Below are positions 25,894 through 39,600 of a DNA stretch of 64,000 nucleotides, piece by piece; the stretch's first letter is position 1; every line of letters starts with the position of its first letter. A program made the translations under genes and the position numbers. Location of the stretch: positions 2,967,886-3,031,885 of the forward strand of contig VYZB01000016.1 of NCBI GenBank assembly GCA_013397455.1. Reading direction: 5' to 3'. The notes below the pieces were generated by a model that made no database searches, was not told the DNA's origin, and worked only from the letters and a program-made list of their open reading frames with translations. Source of the DNA: Crotophaga sulcirostris. Taxonomy: Eukaryota > Chordata > Aves > Cuculiformes > Crotophagidae.

Positions 25894-26906
25894 TGCAGTG
25901 GAAGAGAAGAGAATGTTGCCCTGGTTATCTAGGAAATTATCTAGGAAAATCATCTTTCTAAAATCTTACCCAATTGAGATCTCTGGCGCCACTACCATAG
26001 GAAAGTAGATATATAACAGTTTTATGCCATAAAACTATTATATTCCAGTGACTGATTAGTTCTATGCTATATTTTTATTTGTAATTTTGAGTTTGTAAAG
26101 TGATTTTTTATAATTATGTGTCCGGTTTCACTTGAAAATAAAAATACCTAGGGTAGTGTTTCTACAACACGAAGCTTTTAGAAATTGTTTCTCACTTAGA
26201 TTTTTTGGGAGATCTGCTCTTTTTAAACTGCTGAATTCCTAAAGCAAAATAAATGTTAGCAATTATTGAGGAAAGAAATCGAGAACAAACCAGAAGTCTG
26301 TGACAAACAAATTTACTAGACTGCAATGCTGCAAGTACTTTTTGTGGGATGTTAAACCTTTTCCTAGACTAAGTAATGCAGGTCTTTTGAGCATTGGTGC
26401 CTAACACTGCACTGTGTGTATAGACAATATTATAGTTATGCACTTCTAGGAATTTTCAGATTGAAGAGGACCAGGAAAAGACATCCTTGTAACTTCTGTG
26501 GTAACTCTCACTGAAGTAAGTACTGCTCAAGAGAGGATAAATAATCCTGTGACACCTTTAATGCTGAAACTAATTTAAGGAGTAAAAAAAATACACAGAA
26601 GCCTTAGTTGTTTAGAGAAAATTATTGCTACTTAGCTATGAAAAGAAAAAAAACCACACCTTGTAATGAATGATAATGGCCTCAGTTGGGTGCAAACAGT
26701 GGTGCGCTAAAGTCTGTCACTTTCATCAATCTACGAGGCAATTTATCTCCAAGAACATTAACTAGTATGTGTAAAGCATAACAAGTGTTGTAAACTTTTT
26801 CAGTGTATTATGAGATTCTGTTTGCTTCAACACAGCTGAGCCTTGAATAAGGCAGTAGTCACTCGAGTGTCATTGTTACCTAATATCTAAGAGAAAAAAC
26901 AATGCA

Positions 26907-26969
26907 GAAGTCTTTTTCTGTAAACAATTTCTTTATAACAGTGAAGTCTTTTTCTGTGAACAGTTTCTA
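26907..26969. repeat. 36-bp tandem duplication, 1.8 units
   Basis: GAAGTCTTTTTCTGT recurs exactly 36 bases later (26907 and 26943). The following bases, AAACAATTTCT against GAACAGTTTCT, also match apart from A/G changes. The second unit fades into an ATATAT stretch. This is a local duplication, probably by slippage. Confidence 0.9.
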
Positions 26970-29463
26970 TATATATCTCCAAATTATCTCAGTGAGATTC
27001 TATTATTTTGAAAGAAATTGAGTGAGTGTGTAAGAATCACATTGAAGAGAATACCAAACCTGAACTTTTGGCTGTGCAATGTTTTTATATTGAAATTTAC
27101 CTTTCCTATTCCATCTTTAAAATCATGCCACATTTCAAGCCAGCATGATCTAAACTGTCTTTATGCACAAAATATTAAGTATATTTATTATAGGAAAAAT
27201 ATTAATGTACCAAGAATACAAATTTCATGAGTATCATCTGAAAATTTTGCAGTAGCAGATATTTTGTACTTGGTGAAGTATTTAGGTCTAACATTAATAT
27301 ATATGGAGAATCATGTGCCATTGAAATCGCATTCAGTAACAATTCTTAGCAGTTCATATATGCAAAGAATTGCAACTGAGGGCTCTAGGAAGAAGAAATT
27401 CTTTATAGTCCTTTGGAGTTGGACACACCAGGATTTTTCTTCCCTGCCACGGCAAGCCCTTAGGGGAAAGTTCTGAGAGAAATTTGAAACATTTTTATTC
27501 CTTTACATTGTTGTGTAAATTATTATGTAAAGGAATTATTACCTTAATAGGAATATCAGAATTGGCAAAAAAAATAAAGAATTGAGGAAAATTAAGTCTT
27601 TTGCACAGCAAAGAATACTGTTATGTATGGTCATGTATGTTCAGTGTATGTTTTTAGGTCATGCTGCATTTCATCCCAGCACAATCTGAAAGCTGTATGC
27701 ATGTTACAAAACCAAAATACGGTCACAATAATAGAGGTCTTATCCTTCTGTTGGATGTATACCAAAATAGACTGGCCATTCACATCATCTGTAGAGCTCG
27801 AAGAGTTCAGAAAGGTTGTACAGCTAGCTAAGAAAAACAAGCTATGAAAGCAATAGTGAAGATGAACCCACAAAATGTCATAGCCTTGAGTGATGTCTGG
27901 TAAAGACAGAACAGAGGATTCTATCCACCCACTGTTGTTACTGATCTGTATAAATTGTTTTGGGTACATATGTACTTGGTGCAAATCTTAAATTTGGTTT
28001 TGATAATCTGTATAGGTGCTAATTATGGGGATGTTTTTTTAAAATTTGTCCTGTAACACTTCAGGACTGGACTTCATGTTCTGAATGTAAGTAACATCAT
28101 AAAGTTATATATATATATTTGGTATTGATATTGAATATAAAAAAGTGTACTGAAACTGAGAATTCCACTATTATATTAGTTCATAATTTAATAATTTAAA
28201 TAGAATTCTAGTTGTATATGCTTGTAACAATACTGAGTAATTGGGAAAAGACAATAATGACAAAATTGCTTAGTGTGCAACAGATAATTACCTTGTAATA
28301 CAGAACACTTTTTAAATTGGGAAAAGAAAACACAGTTGTAATTTTGATAGACTTAGGAGTGCTATGCCCCTGTAGCTTTTCTGTGCTTAGTGCCTTAGTT
28401 CATCATAGAAATTGCATCTCAGAGATTGAAAATTCAATGCAAAGTTCGCATTTTACTCACCCAGTCAAACTGACCTTCACTAAGTGCTTGTTTTGCACTT
28501 GTATGGTTCGTATCATAGCATCAGCAGAATCCTTTGACTGAAGTACAGCCCAAATTCAGTTGAAGTCATCTCTGATCTTATATACTCTATTTACTGCATG
28601 TTATAAAAGTAAAATCAATATTAAATCAAATTAAGGAATCATAAATTTAAATATTTAACAAATATGTTAATATGTAGGTTATTAAAATTCTCAAAAAATA
28701 TTTTAGACTTAATATCTTTGTGATGTTTTCCTTATAGACACAACTTCAAATTTTTTTTCTTAAATATGAGGAATGTTTTAAACTCAAGTTTTACATACCC
28801 AAACTGTATGAGGAATTTGATTTAATTGTTTAGGGCTTAATCCAAACTGCAGTTTGCTGATAGCAGAGTTGGTTGAGGAATTTGTAAATAAATTAGACAA
28901 ATAGTGCCTTTGAATATTTGTCCACATGAAAAGTATATTTTCAGAATAGAAAAGTGAAAATACGTGTATCACCTGATAACTTTGAAATTTTAGCAATATA
29001 TGCAGTTTAGAAGGGTTCAGCATCCTTAGCCAATGAGATCAAATATCAACTTATACTTTAGAGAATTGCAATGGACACATTTAAGTAGCTAAATGAAAAC
29101 AAACGAACAATAAACCTAACCCAAAACCCAGACTAAATTAATTTTACACATATGCCATTATTGTATATTTCTCTATAACGATAATAGTAAAAATAAACTA
29201 CATCATCTGAAAATACAAAATAGGTAACAAGTTCAAGGTGTGTAATAGAATTGCATGCATGTTTTGCATCCTTATGTAAGTTTTAGAGGAAGTGTATGGC
29301 TACAGGATTTGTATTTAGTCCATACTATGCTGTTGAACTGATATGACCTTTAAGAAGCACAGGCAATTTAATATCCCTAACGTACTTTATTTAATGAAGA
29401 ATGTGCCCATGTGTTTTGGTTACTTACTTAAGCTACAGAAGACATGAGGCAACTATTTTATCA

Positions 29464-29479
29464 TATATATATATATATT
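29464..29479. repeat. (AT)8 microsatellite
   Basis: Eight perfect AT units, then TTGGGTTTGC. It is a likely length-variable site only. Confidence 0.9.
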
Positions 29480-30699
29480 GGGTTTGCATTTTTACATCAA
29501 CGGAGGTGAAAACTGCACGGTGATCTTTCCAGCTGTGCATATTCAAGGGTGTCCCTGTACTTTGTGCATTTAATTTTAATTCCAAAAGATAATTCAATTG
29601 TTTCCTTTTGTAAATTTCATAGAAAACTACTTGTGGCTGAAAGCTTGTATTCAATTAGCGTTAGAACTACTATTCTCATGGGCATGGTTGAATATATAAT
29701 ATAAATATATATTTCTTCTTGATAAAGTAACTTTTACTATTATTATGCTGTTTTAAAACACTGCTCAAAATTAGAGTGTTTTTATTTTTTCGAGGCTGCT
29801 AAGCATATCTGATGATTTTACTACAAAACCGTTCCATAAAATATTATTATTATTACTCCTATGGGGAAAAAAAAATAGTATTTATTCAGTTTTAGATGAT
29901 AAGCAATTCAGCTTTTTACCGTCATCTTATCTAGAAGTTGACCATAGCAGTATGATGATTCTGAGTAGTTACAGGATATGATATTACTTTATCTTGCATT
30001 CAAAGGATGTGGAATGGAATAGAATAATTTGCCATATGTGCATACAGAGGACACGTAAAGTCTAGTATAACTATTGGAGGATGGGCGTACATTTTACAAA
30101 CTTGGAAATTAAAATTCCCTCTCTCTGTCAATGCTAAATTTTTAAGAAGCCATAAATGTTACATTCTCTTCGTTTATGTGCTTCATGTTGGCTCTTTTTT
30201 TATTTTGTTGGTTTTCTGTTTTCTTTTACCCATATGTTGTCTACTTCTAAATTTTAGAGAAAAAACTAACAGTACCTAGAGAATACTGCTGGTTTTCACC
30301 ATTGTTTATTACTGTTAATTCCTAATTTAAACTTGCAGAATAAAAAATGTAGAAAATCATACAATCCACATTGAAGTACATCTTCTGTGTACTGCGATGA
30401 ATCTTATTGCTTATGTATTCCTCTCAGTTCCTCAAAAGACGAATGAAAATACAATTTTGGATTTGCCTACTTGGATTGGAGTACTTTTTGAAAAAAAATT
30501 GCCATTAATAGAAGTAATTTGAAATTTACTGTTTCCTCGGAAGTTCATCTTCTTTTTTTCAAGTTACACATTAGTTTGATCTTTTATTTTCAGATATTTG
30601 TGGTAAAGCTGAAATTACATTAATCTTTTCATAGTTTATGTCTTGATATCAATTCTGACGTATGTAAGTATTTTCCAGTATATTTCCCAAAGTATTTTG

Positions 30700-31168
30700 A
30701 AGGACATGGATCTCTTAGAGCGAGACCAGAGGAGGGCCATGAAGATGATCAGGGCTGGAGCACCTCCCATAGGAGGACAGGCTGAAAGAGTTGGGCTTGT
30801 TTAGCCTAGAGGAGAGAAGGCTTCAGGGAGACCTTACAGCAGCCTTCCAGTACTTGAAGGCTGCCCACCAGAAGGTTGAGGAGGGCCTCTTTATCAGGGA
30901 GTGCAGTGATAGAACGAGGGGGAGTGATTTTAAGCTGAAAGAAGGGAGATTTAGATTAGATACTAGGAAGAAATTTTTTAGTGTGAGGGTGGCGAGACAC
31001 AGGTTGCCCAGAGAAACTATGGATGCCCCATCTCTGGAGGTGTTCAAGGCCAGGTTGGATGGGACTTTGAGCAGCCTGATCTAGTGGACAGTGTCCCTGT
31101 CCATGGCAGGGGGGTTGGATCTAGATGACCTTTAAGGTCCCTTCCAACTCAAATCATTTTATGATTTT
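30700..31168 (+). mobile_element. CR1 LINE, 3' part, plus strand
   Basis: The 5' edge AAGGACATGGATCTCTTAGA and the following AGAGGAGGGCCATGAAGATG are typical of CR1 ORF2 near its end. The 3' edge GGCAGGGGGGTTGGATCTAG, ATGACCTTTAAGGTCCCTTC and a final CATTTTATGATTT is the canonical CR1 terminus. The copy is 5'-truncated with an intact 3' end, the normal outcome of CR1 insertion. It is the best-preserved copy here, with a long uninterrupted C-terminal frame, so probably among the youngest CR1 insertions in the window. Confidence 0.96.
30791..31084 (+). pseudogene. CR1 ORF2 C-terminal remnant
   Basis: A 97-codon frame begins with a TTG codon just after an in-frame TAG (about 30770) and continues to a stop at the place where CR1 ORF2 ordinarily ends. 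Diagnostic stretches are GLFSLEERRLQGDL near its beginning, GRFRLDTRKKFFSVRVARH in the middle and APSLEVFKARLDGTLSSLI at the end. The upstream RT and endonuclease domains are absent through 5' truncation. The ancestral protein started far upstream, so the TTG is not a true start. It has no host function that the sequence shows. Confidence 0.9.
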
Positions 31169-34100
31169 CTGAAAGGCAAAAAAAGTAACATAAAACAAAA
31201 CTTTTCACTAAACTGCAGTTCAGGCTGTTGGCATAGGTCTGTCGGTTAGGGGAAATAATACTAAAGACCAAATACTCCTTTACCTCATAATGAACTTCAG
31301 AAGTAGTGCAATATTGCTGTTGAATTTAATTGATTTTGTGTAAGACCTCTTGGGGGAGTAGGTTTTAAAGTACAGAGGATTTTGATGCCACAAATCACAG
31401 GACATATATGAGGACTATACTTTCAGTACAGCTACTCAGTATATGTTATGCTTTTATTCTTGTATTTTAACAGTATTTAACACTGTGATTTAAAATTTAA
31501 TTTCCATTAAATTTTCTTTTAAAGTAAGCCGGAATCTGTATTCAAAATACTTTTGAAACTATTAGATGTGATGCATTTTTAAAATTTAATTTATGAGAAG
31601 TATAAATAGCAAATAGCTTTATATTCAGCATTGCAGAACATGTGCTTCACTTGTGTCATCTGAATGTAGATACATAAGACTTCTGTATTAAAAATTATAC
31701 TACAGAGCTACACAAAATTTGCTGACTTGAAAGCTTGCATGGAAGGAAGAGCAGTAATTAAATCTGTTATCCTCCAGAGAAGGTTAAGAGGTATGATGTG
31801 CATAATCCTTTTATTGTGTATGGAATGGAGAAACATGGGCTTAAAGGAGATTAGAGAGTGAATGATGGGTAAACGGAATAACTGAAAGCAACAAGTGCTA
31901 TACTATAAGTGATAGTTTCTGTGCAAAAAATTCAAATACATTTGCATTTTGAAGCTGAGCTTGAATTTTTTTTTACCTACAAGACAGGTGAAACTTTAGA
32001 AATTAAATGTTTATGCTGCTTGTATGTAGAAAGGCATCTTTCCATCTTTCTAGTTTTTACCATATTTATATACGCCATTTGTTACACACACGTTCTCCAC
32101 TTGTCAGTAGCTAAATAAGCTCTTTGTTTTTTCATAGGTCTCATCTCTGAAAACAAAAAACACCCAAGCTGCAAGCAGACAACTTCTATTTCTTATGTTA
32201 GAATTTTCTTTTTCAATTAGCCTATTGCTAACATTCTTCAGAAAAGCAAGCTTGTTTCCAAATTGATGATTATGTACATCATTCAGCTTAATCTAATTTT
32301 CTGCTCTTTTTATTCCAGAATCTTTTGGCATTGTGTACCTTATATTTTTTTGCCTAAACACTACATAGTTCATTTATCTTGTTTGTTATTACTTTGAGGT
32401 TGATACCAGTTGTTTATGGAAACAGGAATCAACATAAAACACAGTTAGTTAAACAGCTTTAGGTATTCAGACTTCTAAAATACACTTGACTCTCAGTAAT
32501 TTTACACATACCTGAATTTACCCAGATAAAGCAACAAAGAAATTTATGTTCTTGAATTACTCCCAGTATTTCTATTAGAAAAAGAGAAAAAATTATCTAT
32601 TTGCATCATTTGGTGTAACAAAAGCTTGATGTGAACGCAGTAACAAGGACTGTGACTGTAAAGAATGTCTGTTTAGAAGAGGATGGAGGAAAGTCTTCTT
32701 TTTTCCCCTTAAGCAACTGAAGGTGGTGACAAAAACCAGCATTCTAAGTTGCAGGTGATGTGTAAGCCTGAGAGCATCTGCAAGGTGATGAAAAACAAAA
32801 CCAAAAAAGTTTTATATTGCAAATATATTAACAAGGGAAGCAGTGTTGAGCAAAAGTCAGGATGTAGCAGAAAGACCAGGTAGAAATAAGGAGATAGGCT
32901 GTCATATTTAGATGCTGTACTGGTCCATGAACACAATGAGTGTTTTCTACACAGTTTGCATTGTGCATGTAAATAAACACTACTACAGAAATATTTTAAC
33001 ATGGGTTTATTTCATGAAGGGAAATTATATGCTGATGAATATTTTTGACATTCTGAAATTCTCATTTTAATTTGCATTGGAAGTTCTGCAGACCTGCAAG
33101 TAAGTAGTAGTTAGCTCATCTTAAAGTTCTTAAAAAAACACATACATTCATTTTGAATTTTCTGGTGATATGCAATGTATTTATATTTAATTCATTGATA
33201 AAGACGTTTTTTAAAAGGCTTTGAGTTGATTACAGATCCAAAGTTTTTAATATTTATTTTGAAATACAGCACATATTTTGGTATGCTTGTATTCTATCTT
33301 TCTTACAATACTGGATAATAAAATTAGAATTTCAAATTTGAAGGAAAAGCATATAAAGGAATAATCCTTCATTCCTTTCTAATTCTAGATTTCTTATCAA
33401 TTTATTTTAATTCATTTGAATTGCTTAAGTAAATAATTTTGGGGTTTGGACAATACATGTGATTTCTTTATAAAATTAGTTTCAAAGGTCTTGATAACTT
33501 ATTAGATTTGAAAAATCAAGAAAAAATACTGCTGCAAAAATTCAATCACGCATAAAAGTATATTATATGATGAAAGTCTACTTACTATAGGCAGATAGGA
33601 ATGCAGTGGAATTCTGTTTCCATTGAAATAAAATCTGAATTCTACTGTGAAAGCCAGATAGGATGTTTAACAATTTTTAATGTAAAAACTTGGCATGATG
33701 TTAATATATATAGTGTATGTGAACAAAAAAAACATTTAACAGAAACTATAGTACATAAATACAGATTTCTATGAAAAAAAAGACTTGCATTTTTATGCTA
33801 TAGAGTTTGCGTAACTTAAATATGAAGTACAACAGTTTCACAACAAATCAAATTTAATTAAATGATACCTTTTCACCATTTTCAAAATATTTTTAAAGGT
33901 TTATTTGTTCATGGAAATTAAAGTGTTAGAATAAAAATACACATGAAACTTGGCACTAACAATTAAAGAAAAATATCCGAAGATTTCTTGCCTCACTGCA
34001 GTACCTTGCTATGTTTAAACTGCTCAGCTTGTCATTTAGAATCTTTAATGAAACCGGGGAGGAGGCTATTTATTTGCATAATAGGACATAATTTGCTGTG

Positions 34101-35159
34101 GTGAAGTTTTAATTATTTATAGGCTATCTAAAATATTTAAAATGGCATCACTAAGGAGCATGAAATGTTGGGTAATGCCTTCATTTCAGGTTTCCTGCCG
34201 ATTCCTTTATGGGTCAGGCATTTTATCTGTAATTAGCATATAAGCATAGTAGCTTTAGAAACGCAAGGAAAACAAACTCATTTCAGTATGTTCACAACCT
34301 GAGCAACTTAAAACTGGCAAAGGTCATTGGGAGCAATCAGAGTTACAGAATGTCCTAAAGAGGTGCAGCCACAAGGAAAAAGATTGATTAAATATGCAAA
34401 ATAGACCTAATGCATAGTTCTACTCAAGTACATCTTTATCACTACATTTTATCTCTCCTTCTTTGTATATCATTTTTAGCAATATTTACCTGTGTCGCCT
34501 TGTTATATAGATGTTATTATTTAAATTATTCCTGTAATGCATGTAGCAAAGATTTTTTTTAAATAACTAGTTCTGTAGGGTTTCTATTCGTAATTCATTT
34601 TCAATCACTGCAAAATATTGATGCTTTTTGAGGAATTTCACTCATCTAATACGGAAAACTACTCACTGTTGGACTCTCCATTATAAAGTGTTGAAAGTAA
34701 GGATAAGAGCGAGGAATAGAAATTCTTATTTTCAGAGAAACTGAGTGATGGAGTCAGTGTTCCTTGTGGTTTGAGGATTCATGCAGATATGTACAGACTA
34801 TGAGTGTGATTTAATCCATTTTTTTAAAAGTAACCAGGCACATTTTCCTTTTTATTGCATTTTGCGTCACACAGTGCAGTCCAGCATGGTTTGAAAAGCA
34901 ATCACATCAATGTTATAATATAAATTAGGGTAATTTTTCTCTCATATATCCATATGAATTAAATCTGAAGGTCAATGCACTCTCTGTATAAAGGATTACA
35001 TTAGAAAAGCAGAGTTTTGCATATGTGAAAATTCAGGAAATGTAGCCCTTAATGCATCATAGGGACATGAAGCTAGACTATGGGAAAAACTACATGACTC
35101 AGAATTCTTCATGAGAATTCAAGAGAATTCTGTCCTTAATAGATTTCATATGTTGTAGT
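31169..35159. other. unique AT-rich non-coding sequence
   Basis: No gene or known repeat is recognised. The patch 34010-34420 is denser in non-repetitive words and homeodomain-like TAATTA/ATTAAAT sites and is listed as a candidate conserved non-coding element. The remaining sequence has long A/T runs and only short open frames. Confidence 0.6.
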
Positions 35160-35425
35160 TGACCCTTCCCTCTAGCCTAGTTAGAACCCTCTGGATGGTG
35201 GCTTTACCCTCAAGTGTATGGGTTTGGTGTTATCTGCAAGCTTTCTGAGCAGATACTCTGTTGCCTTCTCCACTAAGAAAGGTGATAAGCAGAACAGGTC
35301 CTACAATAACACCGACAGTGTGACATTTCGTACTGGCCTCCAAGTAGAGCATGACTCATGAAGCACCCTCTGAGCCTGATCATCCAATCAGTATCGTAAC
35401 CATCTGATTGTCCACTCATCCAGAC
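35160..35425 (-). mobile_element. CR1 LINE internal RT fragment, minus strand
   Basis: The order of words matches CR1 ORF2 in reverse: CCTCTAGCCTAGTTAGAACC, CTCTGGATGGTGGCTTTACC, GGTTTGGTGTTATCTGCAAG, then ACAGGTCCTACAATAACACC and TCATCCAATCAGTATCGTAA. This covers the region around and upstream of the catalytic D-D box. Both ends are missing, there are many substitutions and no frame is open. It probably represents a subfamily different from the 22740 copy and is one of the oldest insertions. Confidence 0.8.
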
Positions 35426-36519
35426 TTAAATGTTGTAACTTGGATACAAGAATTAACTTAATCCTCCATAATTTAACCTAACTGGACACGTAAGGCATCC
35501 TGACTACAAATGAAACATTAGTAATTGTTGCAAAAACATAAACGCTTTCTTCAGAGAACTACTTTAGGAAAAATTACTCAATATTTCCAATCTACTATGT
35601 AGCAATATAAGATGAGAAAACTGTGAGGAGAACAGATACTCGTTTTGTGGAACTACTGAGTATATGACATAATACAAGAATAAAATTCAAAATTATGGGA
35701 GTATCATACAAGTAAATTAATTAATTGGAAAAAATGGAAAAAATCTATTATTTGAATTTTTATTTTCAAACCAATTGTATTGCATTCTTCCACCATTGTG
35801 CTCTCCATGCATCTCTGTATTCTAAAATATGAAACATACTGTTGATGTTTTCTGCCTTTATGACTGAAACCTTGTAGTGTGGCTTCCTGAATATAATATT
35901 TGATCTTTTATTGCTCCTCAATGACTTAAATGAGATCAATGCAATACTCAGTAATTCAATCTGTGATTTAATTTATAGCTTCAAATGGTAGTCTTAAAAC
36001 ATTTTTTATATATAAAATCTTTGGTTTCACCTGTTCTACAGTGCAGTCCAGTGATCAGCTACCAACTTCAAGCTATTTCCTGATGGATTTCTGCAATCTT
36101 TTTTATAAAAGCAGGGCAGAAAAGCATCCTTGATGCGTCAGTTAGCATCAATTTTACGTGAAGCTTTTTCAAGGTTCAGTTGAAGTTGTTACATATTTAA
36201 CAGACACCTCAGCAATTTTTGTAAGAGCTTCTGGGCATTCTTGAATTACAGACTTGTCCTCAAAATTCCAGTTGTTTTATATTTTACAGTGCCTAAAGTT
36301 TTGATAGTGGATTGCTCTAGGTATATGTCCTCTCCTCTGTAGAAAAACATCAGGTTATTTTCCTGTACTTTGTTCACCATTGCCTCTTAAAAGTGAAGCT
36401 AATGTCACAGTAACTTGCTCAGAGTCCATTTTCACCTTGTTTGAGGGGCTGTCATCTGCTGAAGTAAGAAGTGTTACTTCCATAATTTCAAGGAAATTTT
36501 GTTGTCCCTGTTCACCCAC
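35426..36519. other. unique sequence between CR1 copies
   Basis: No gene or known repeat is recognised. The frame at 36380-36661 runs from unique sequence into the next CR1 and has no independent support. Confidence 0.6.
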
Positions 36520-36696
36520 GACTTCTGAGGTTTCCCAAAGAAGTTGTGGATGCCCCATGCCTGGATGTGTTCAAGGTCAGCCTGGAAGGAGCTTTGAGCA
36601 ACCTGATCTAATGGAAGATGTCCGTACCCGTGGCAGAGGGACTGGACTAGATAATTTTTAAAGACTCCTTCCAACCCAGATGACTCTATGATTTGG
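36520..36696 (+). mobile_element. CR1 LINE 3' end, plus strand
   Basis: TTCCCAAAGAAGTTGTGGAT followed by GCCCCATGCCTGGATGTGTT is the end of ORF2. Then GACTGGACTAGATAATTTTT and CTTCCAACCCAGATGACTCT, ending ATGATTT, form the CR1 terminus. Only about 175 bases remain, so it is a strongly 5'-truncated copy with the 3' end intact. Confidence 0.92.
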
Positions 36697-39600
36697 GGCC
36701 TATGACTCTTCCGTCTGGTGAGTTTCCTGGAAAAATGGGAGCAATCCTATTCATTTTTCTTATGAAGCTATAAAATTCCATCTTGATCTCAAGTTTTTTA
36801 AAGGCATTTCGAGCCTTTAATTTTCTTCTTAACACATTCTTCCTTCAAAGCCAGAGTTTAGAATCACAGTAACCACAGATAAGCACCACAAGTCAGATTT
36901 GGCAGTCTTGATTTCAGTATTCTTTCCCTATAGAGTAGTAATTTTGCCCTGTGAAGATCTAAGAATGCAATGATTTCTGTAATAATTTTGATCTATAAAT
37001 AAGTTGCTTACTTTGTTACCATTTTGATTTGGTTTGGTTTGGTTTTATTATTATTAGTTTTTCAAAAACAACTTGTCAGTTATGGCATACCATGGACAAA
37101 TTCTCTACAGTAGAAAATTAGCTATCTTACAGGAGACAAAAGAGACTTTTTGTTTTTGCCAGGCAACTGACCTCAGCTTCCTAACTCCAGATCTTCTCCA
37201 GCAGTCAAGGTATATTTCAAGGCCAATTTCATTCTTAGCTCAATGGCAGCAATGATTTTGGTTAATTAATTACACAAATTTATGGAAAGAAAAATGTATA
37301 TTAGGTCATCAAGGTTGTTGCTATGCTTTCTTATTCTCTTTAAGCATAGTGATGCACACTCCAAGTATTCTGAATGACATTTATATCTCTAGTCATAATT
37401 AAGAAATTTGTGATTACCCTGTTAAAAGAACACAATTTATAGTTTCAGCCCTGACAACTCCTTTGTAAAATTTAGTCCTTTACAATGAATGTATTTTTTC
37501 CAACAGACTCCTGTCCAAACCATTGTTGTTGTGTTTCCTGGCAGAGGAACTGCTCTGCTGCTTGTCTGTCTCTCCTTAATGCATTCTTTGGCTCAGAGAT
37601 CAGCTCTTTTCCCACTCTGGAGAAACTGAAATCTATGGCAAATTTGGTATTACTCAAAAAAAAAAATAATATTGAAAATCATAGCATACCATCAATTAAA
37701 AAACATTTTTGAGGCAGGAAAAATAATTTTAATATAAAAAATTCACATGCATATTTTCACTGTTACAAGTTGTTTAAAAATTGCTATTGCTTTGTTTATC
37801 TGAAGCCACTGTGTAACTCTTTTGACACAATGATGATAACTTGAAGAAAAATTGACTGTAATGAATACTTAAAATTAGAAAAAAATATAAGTTTAGTTCC
37901 AAAATTAGTTGATCTTACTTGGCCAAAGACATCTTGTCAAGTTATGTGGGAAATGGAGCAAGAATTTCAAATGCACTATTGTGCTATTTGCTTGCATTTA
38001 GGAAATCGGAGTACCAGGATGCTAAACTGATGCTCGTTAACATATTTAGTGTTGATGTAGTGAACATTTGCCTGCCTGGATTATTGTGCCGGCATTTCTC
38101 ATTTATATTTTTGATTCATTTGATATTTGTTTTTTCCTTTACAGTTCTAGAGATTTATTATTCCAAATGAAAGTGCCACCATAATTACTATTTGATTAGG
38201 TGAAGGTAGATCATACACATATGGCAATTATAGCTATTCTAAACCTTGGAACATATGCCAAAACAAAGATCATGATGACACAAACTATTATAATACTATG
38301 CCTGTTTAGAAAAGCTTTTAAACACCAGAACTAAATATCTGTAAAGTTATAATTGAGATAAGTTTTAGATTTTAATACTGTTTAATTAACTGGAAGACAT
38401 TATGCAGCTTTTAAGTTCACAGATTGATGTTCACAGGATTATAAATCCAGTATTTTTTTTCAAGCTACATAGTTCAATTCTTATTCCAAAAATTTACTCC
38501 TGTTTTCTTTGTCTTATCACTTTGATTGTTCAGAAGCAGTATGTTACTTTCCATTCAAGCCTTTGCAATGAACTTCCTTGCATTCTCCTTCCATTAAGGG
38601 AGCTTCATTTATAGCAATTACATCTTCTAAGTAAATGAGAAAATGGCATTGCGTTATTTAAACTTTTCAGTTTATTCCAAAGATAACTTACTGCACCTCC
38701 TAAAAACTTGTCTGAAAAATCCCTTCCTAACTCTGATTTTTGTGCAAACCTAAAAATTCTTTTGTTAAAACTGTATTTGTTCTGATCACATTATAAGGTT
38801 GAAAAGCTTTGGCAAATGTAGGCTTTTCTGATTTAGCTGAGCAAAACCATTAAAAAATCTGTTCTGTGTGAAAGTCTAGAAACAGGGATGAACTACATCC
38901 TGAATTGCTTTGTTTTGATGAATCATAATTTGCCACATGTACGAGGATTACAGATTAAAGGTTTTCTTTGTCTGGAACTATTTCTGTCAGTTGGTGAGGA
39001 AACAACATATAGAAACAAAACCAATATCGCATCACTTGGCATTCATATCCTTACTGAACATTGCATGGAGGCATAGAAATATTGAGGATTAAGTAATTTT
39101 GATCATACTTTGTAAGCAAGCTGCATTTTTAATTATATATGTGCTAATTTGAAGAGCTTTTGCAGTATTTTCCCCTTGCTATGATGTTAGCTATTTACAG
39201 TAGTCATATGTAATCTGGTAATTCTAGGGGATTTACTCATTTTTAAGTTCTTATATTTATCCCACTAATTAAAGAACTGTGTTTTCCCTTTCAATAAATG
39301 AAAGCAGATTATAACTGTAACAGATTCACTAAACCTAGACGGGTCCCATAGCATAACCTTTGATTAATTCCAGAAAATATTTTATTAGAATACATTGAGG
39401 GAAATTTACCAGGGCGGCATTTTTCCTCACAAGAAATACACTCTGTTGTCAAGATAACACACTTGTAAAAAGTAAAGCGATCTCTACCAGTCTCACACCT
39501 CCAGAACAGTGTCAATATACTTGTCCAAATGTTGTGAACTATTTTACCGTATTTGTCTGAATAGCTGTCAAGAAATTTTCTTGTCCTAAGATATTTAAAT

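Larger units (their letters stand above)
25894..30699. other. unique AT-rich non-coding sequence
   Basis: No gene is recognised. Contents include a two-unit 36-base tandem repeat (26907-26969), an (AT)8 run at 29464-29479, shorter TA runs near 28110, and a weakly similar pair of segments at about 27120-27175 and 27655-27710 (discussed as a finding). Short overlapping open frames at 27018-27984 occur on both strands. Confidence 0.6.
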
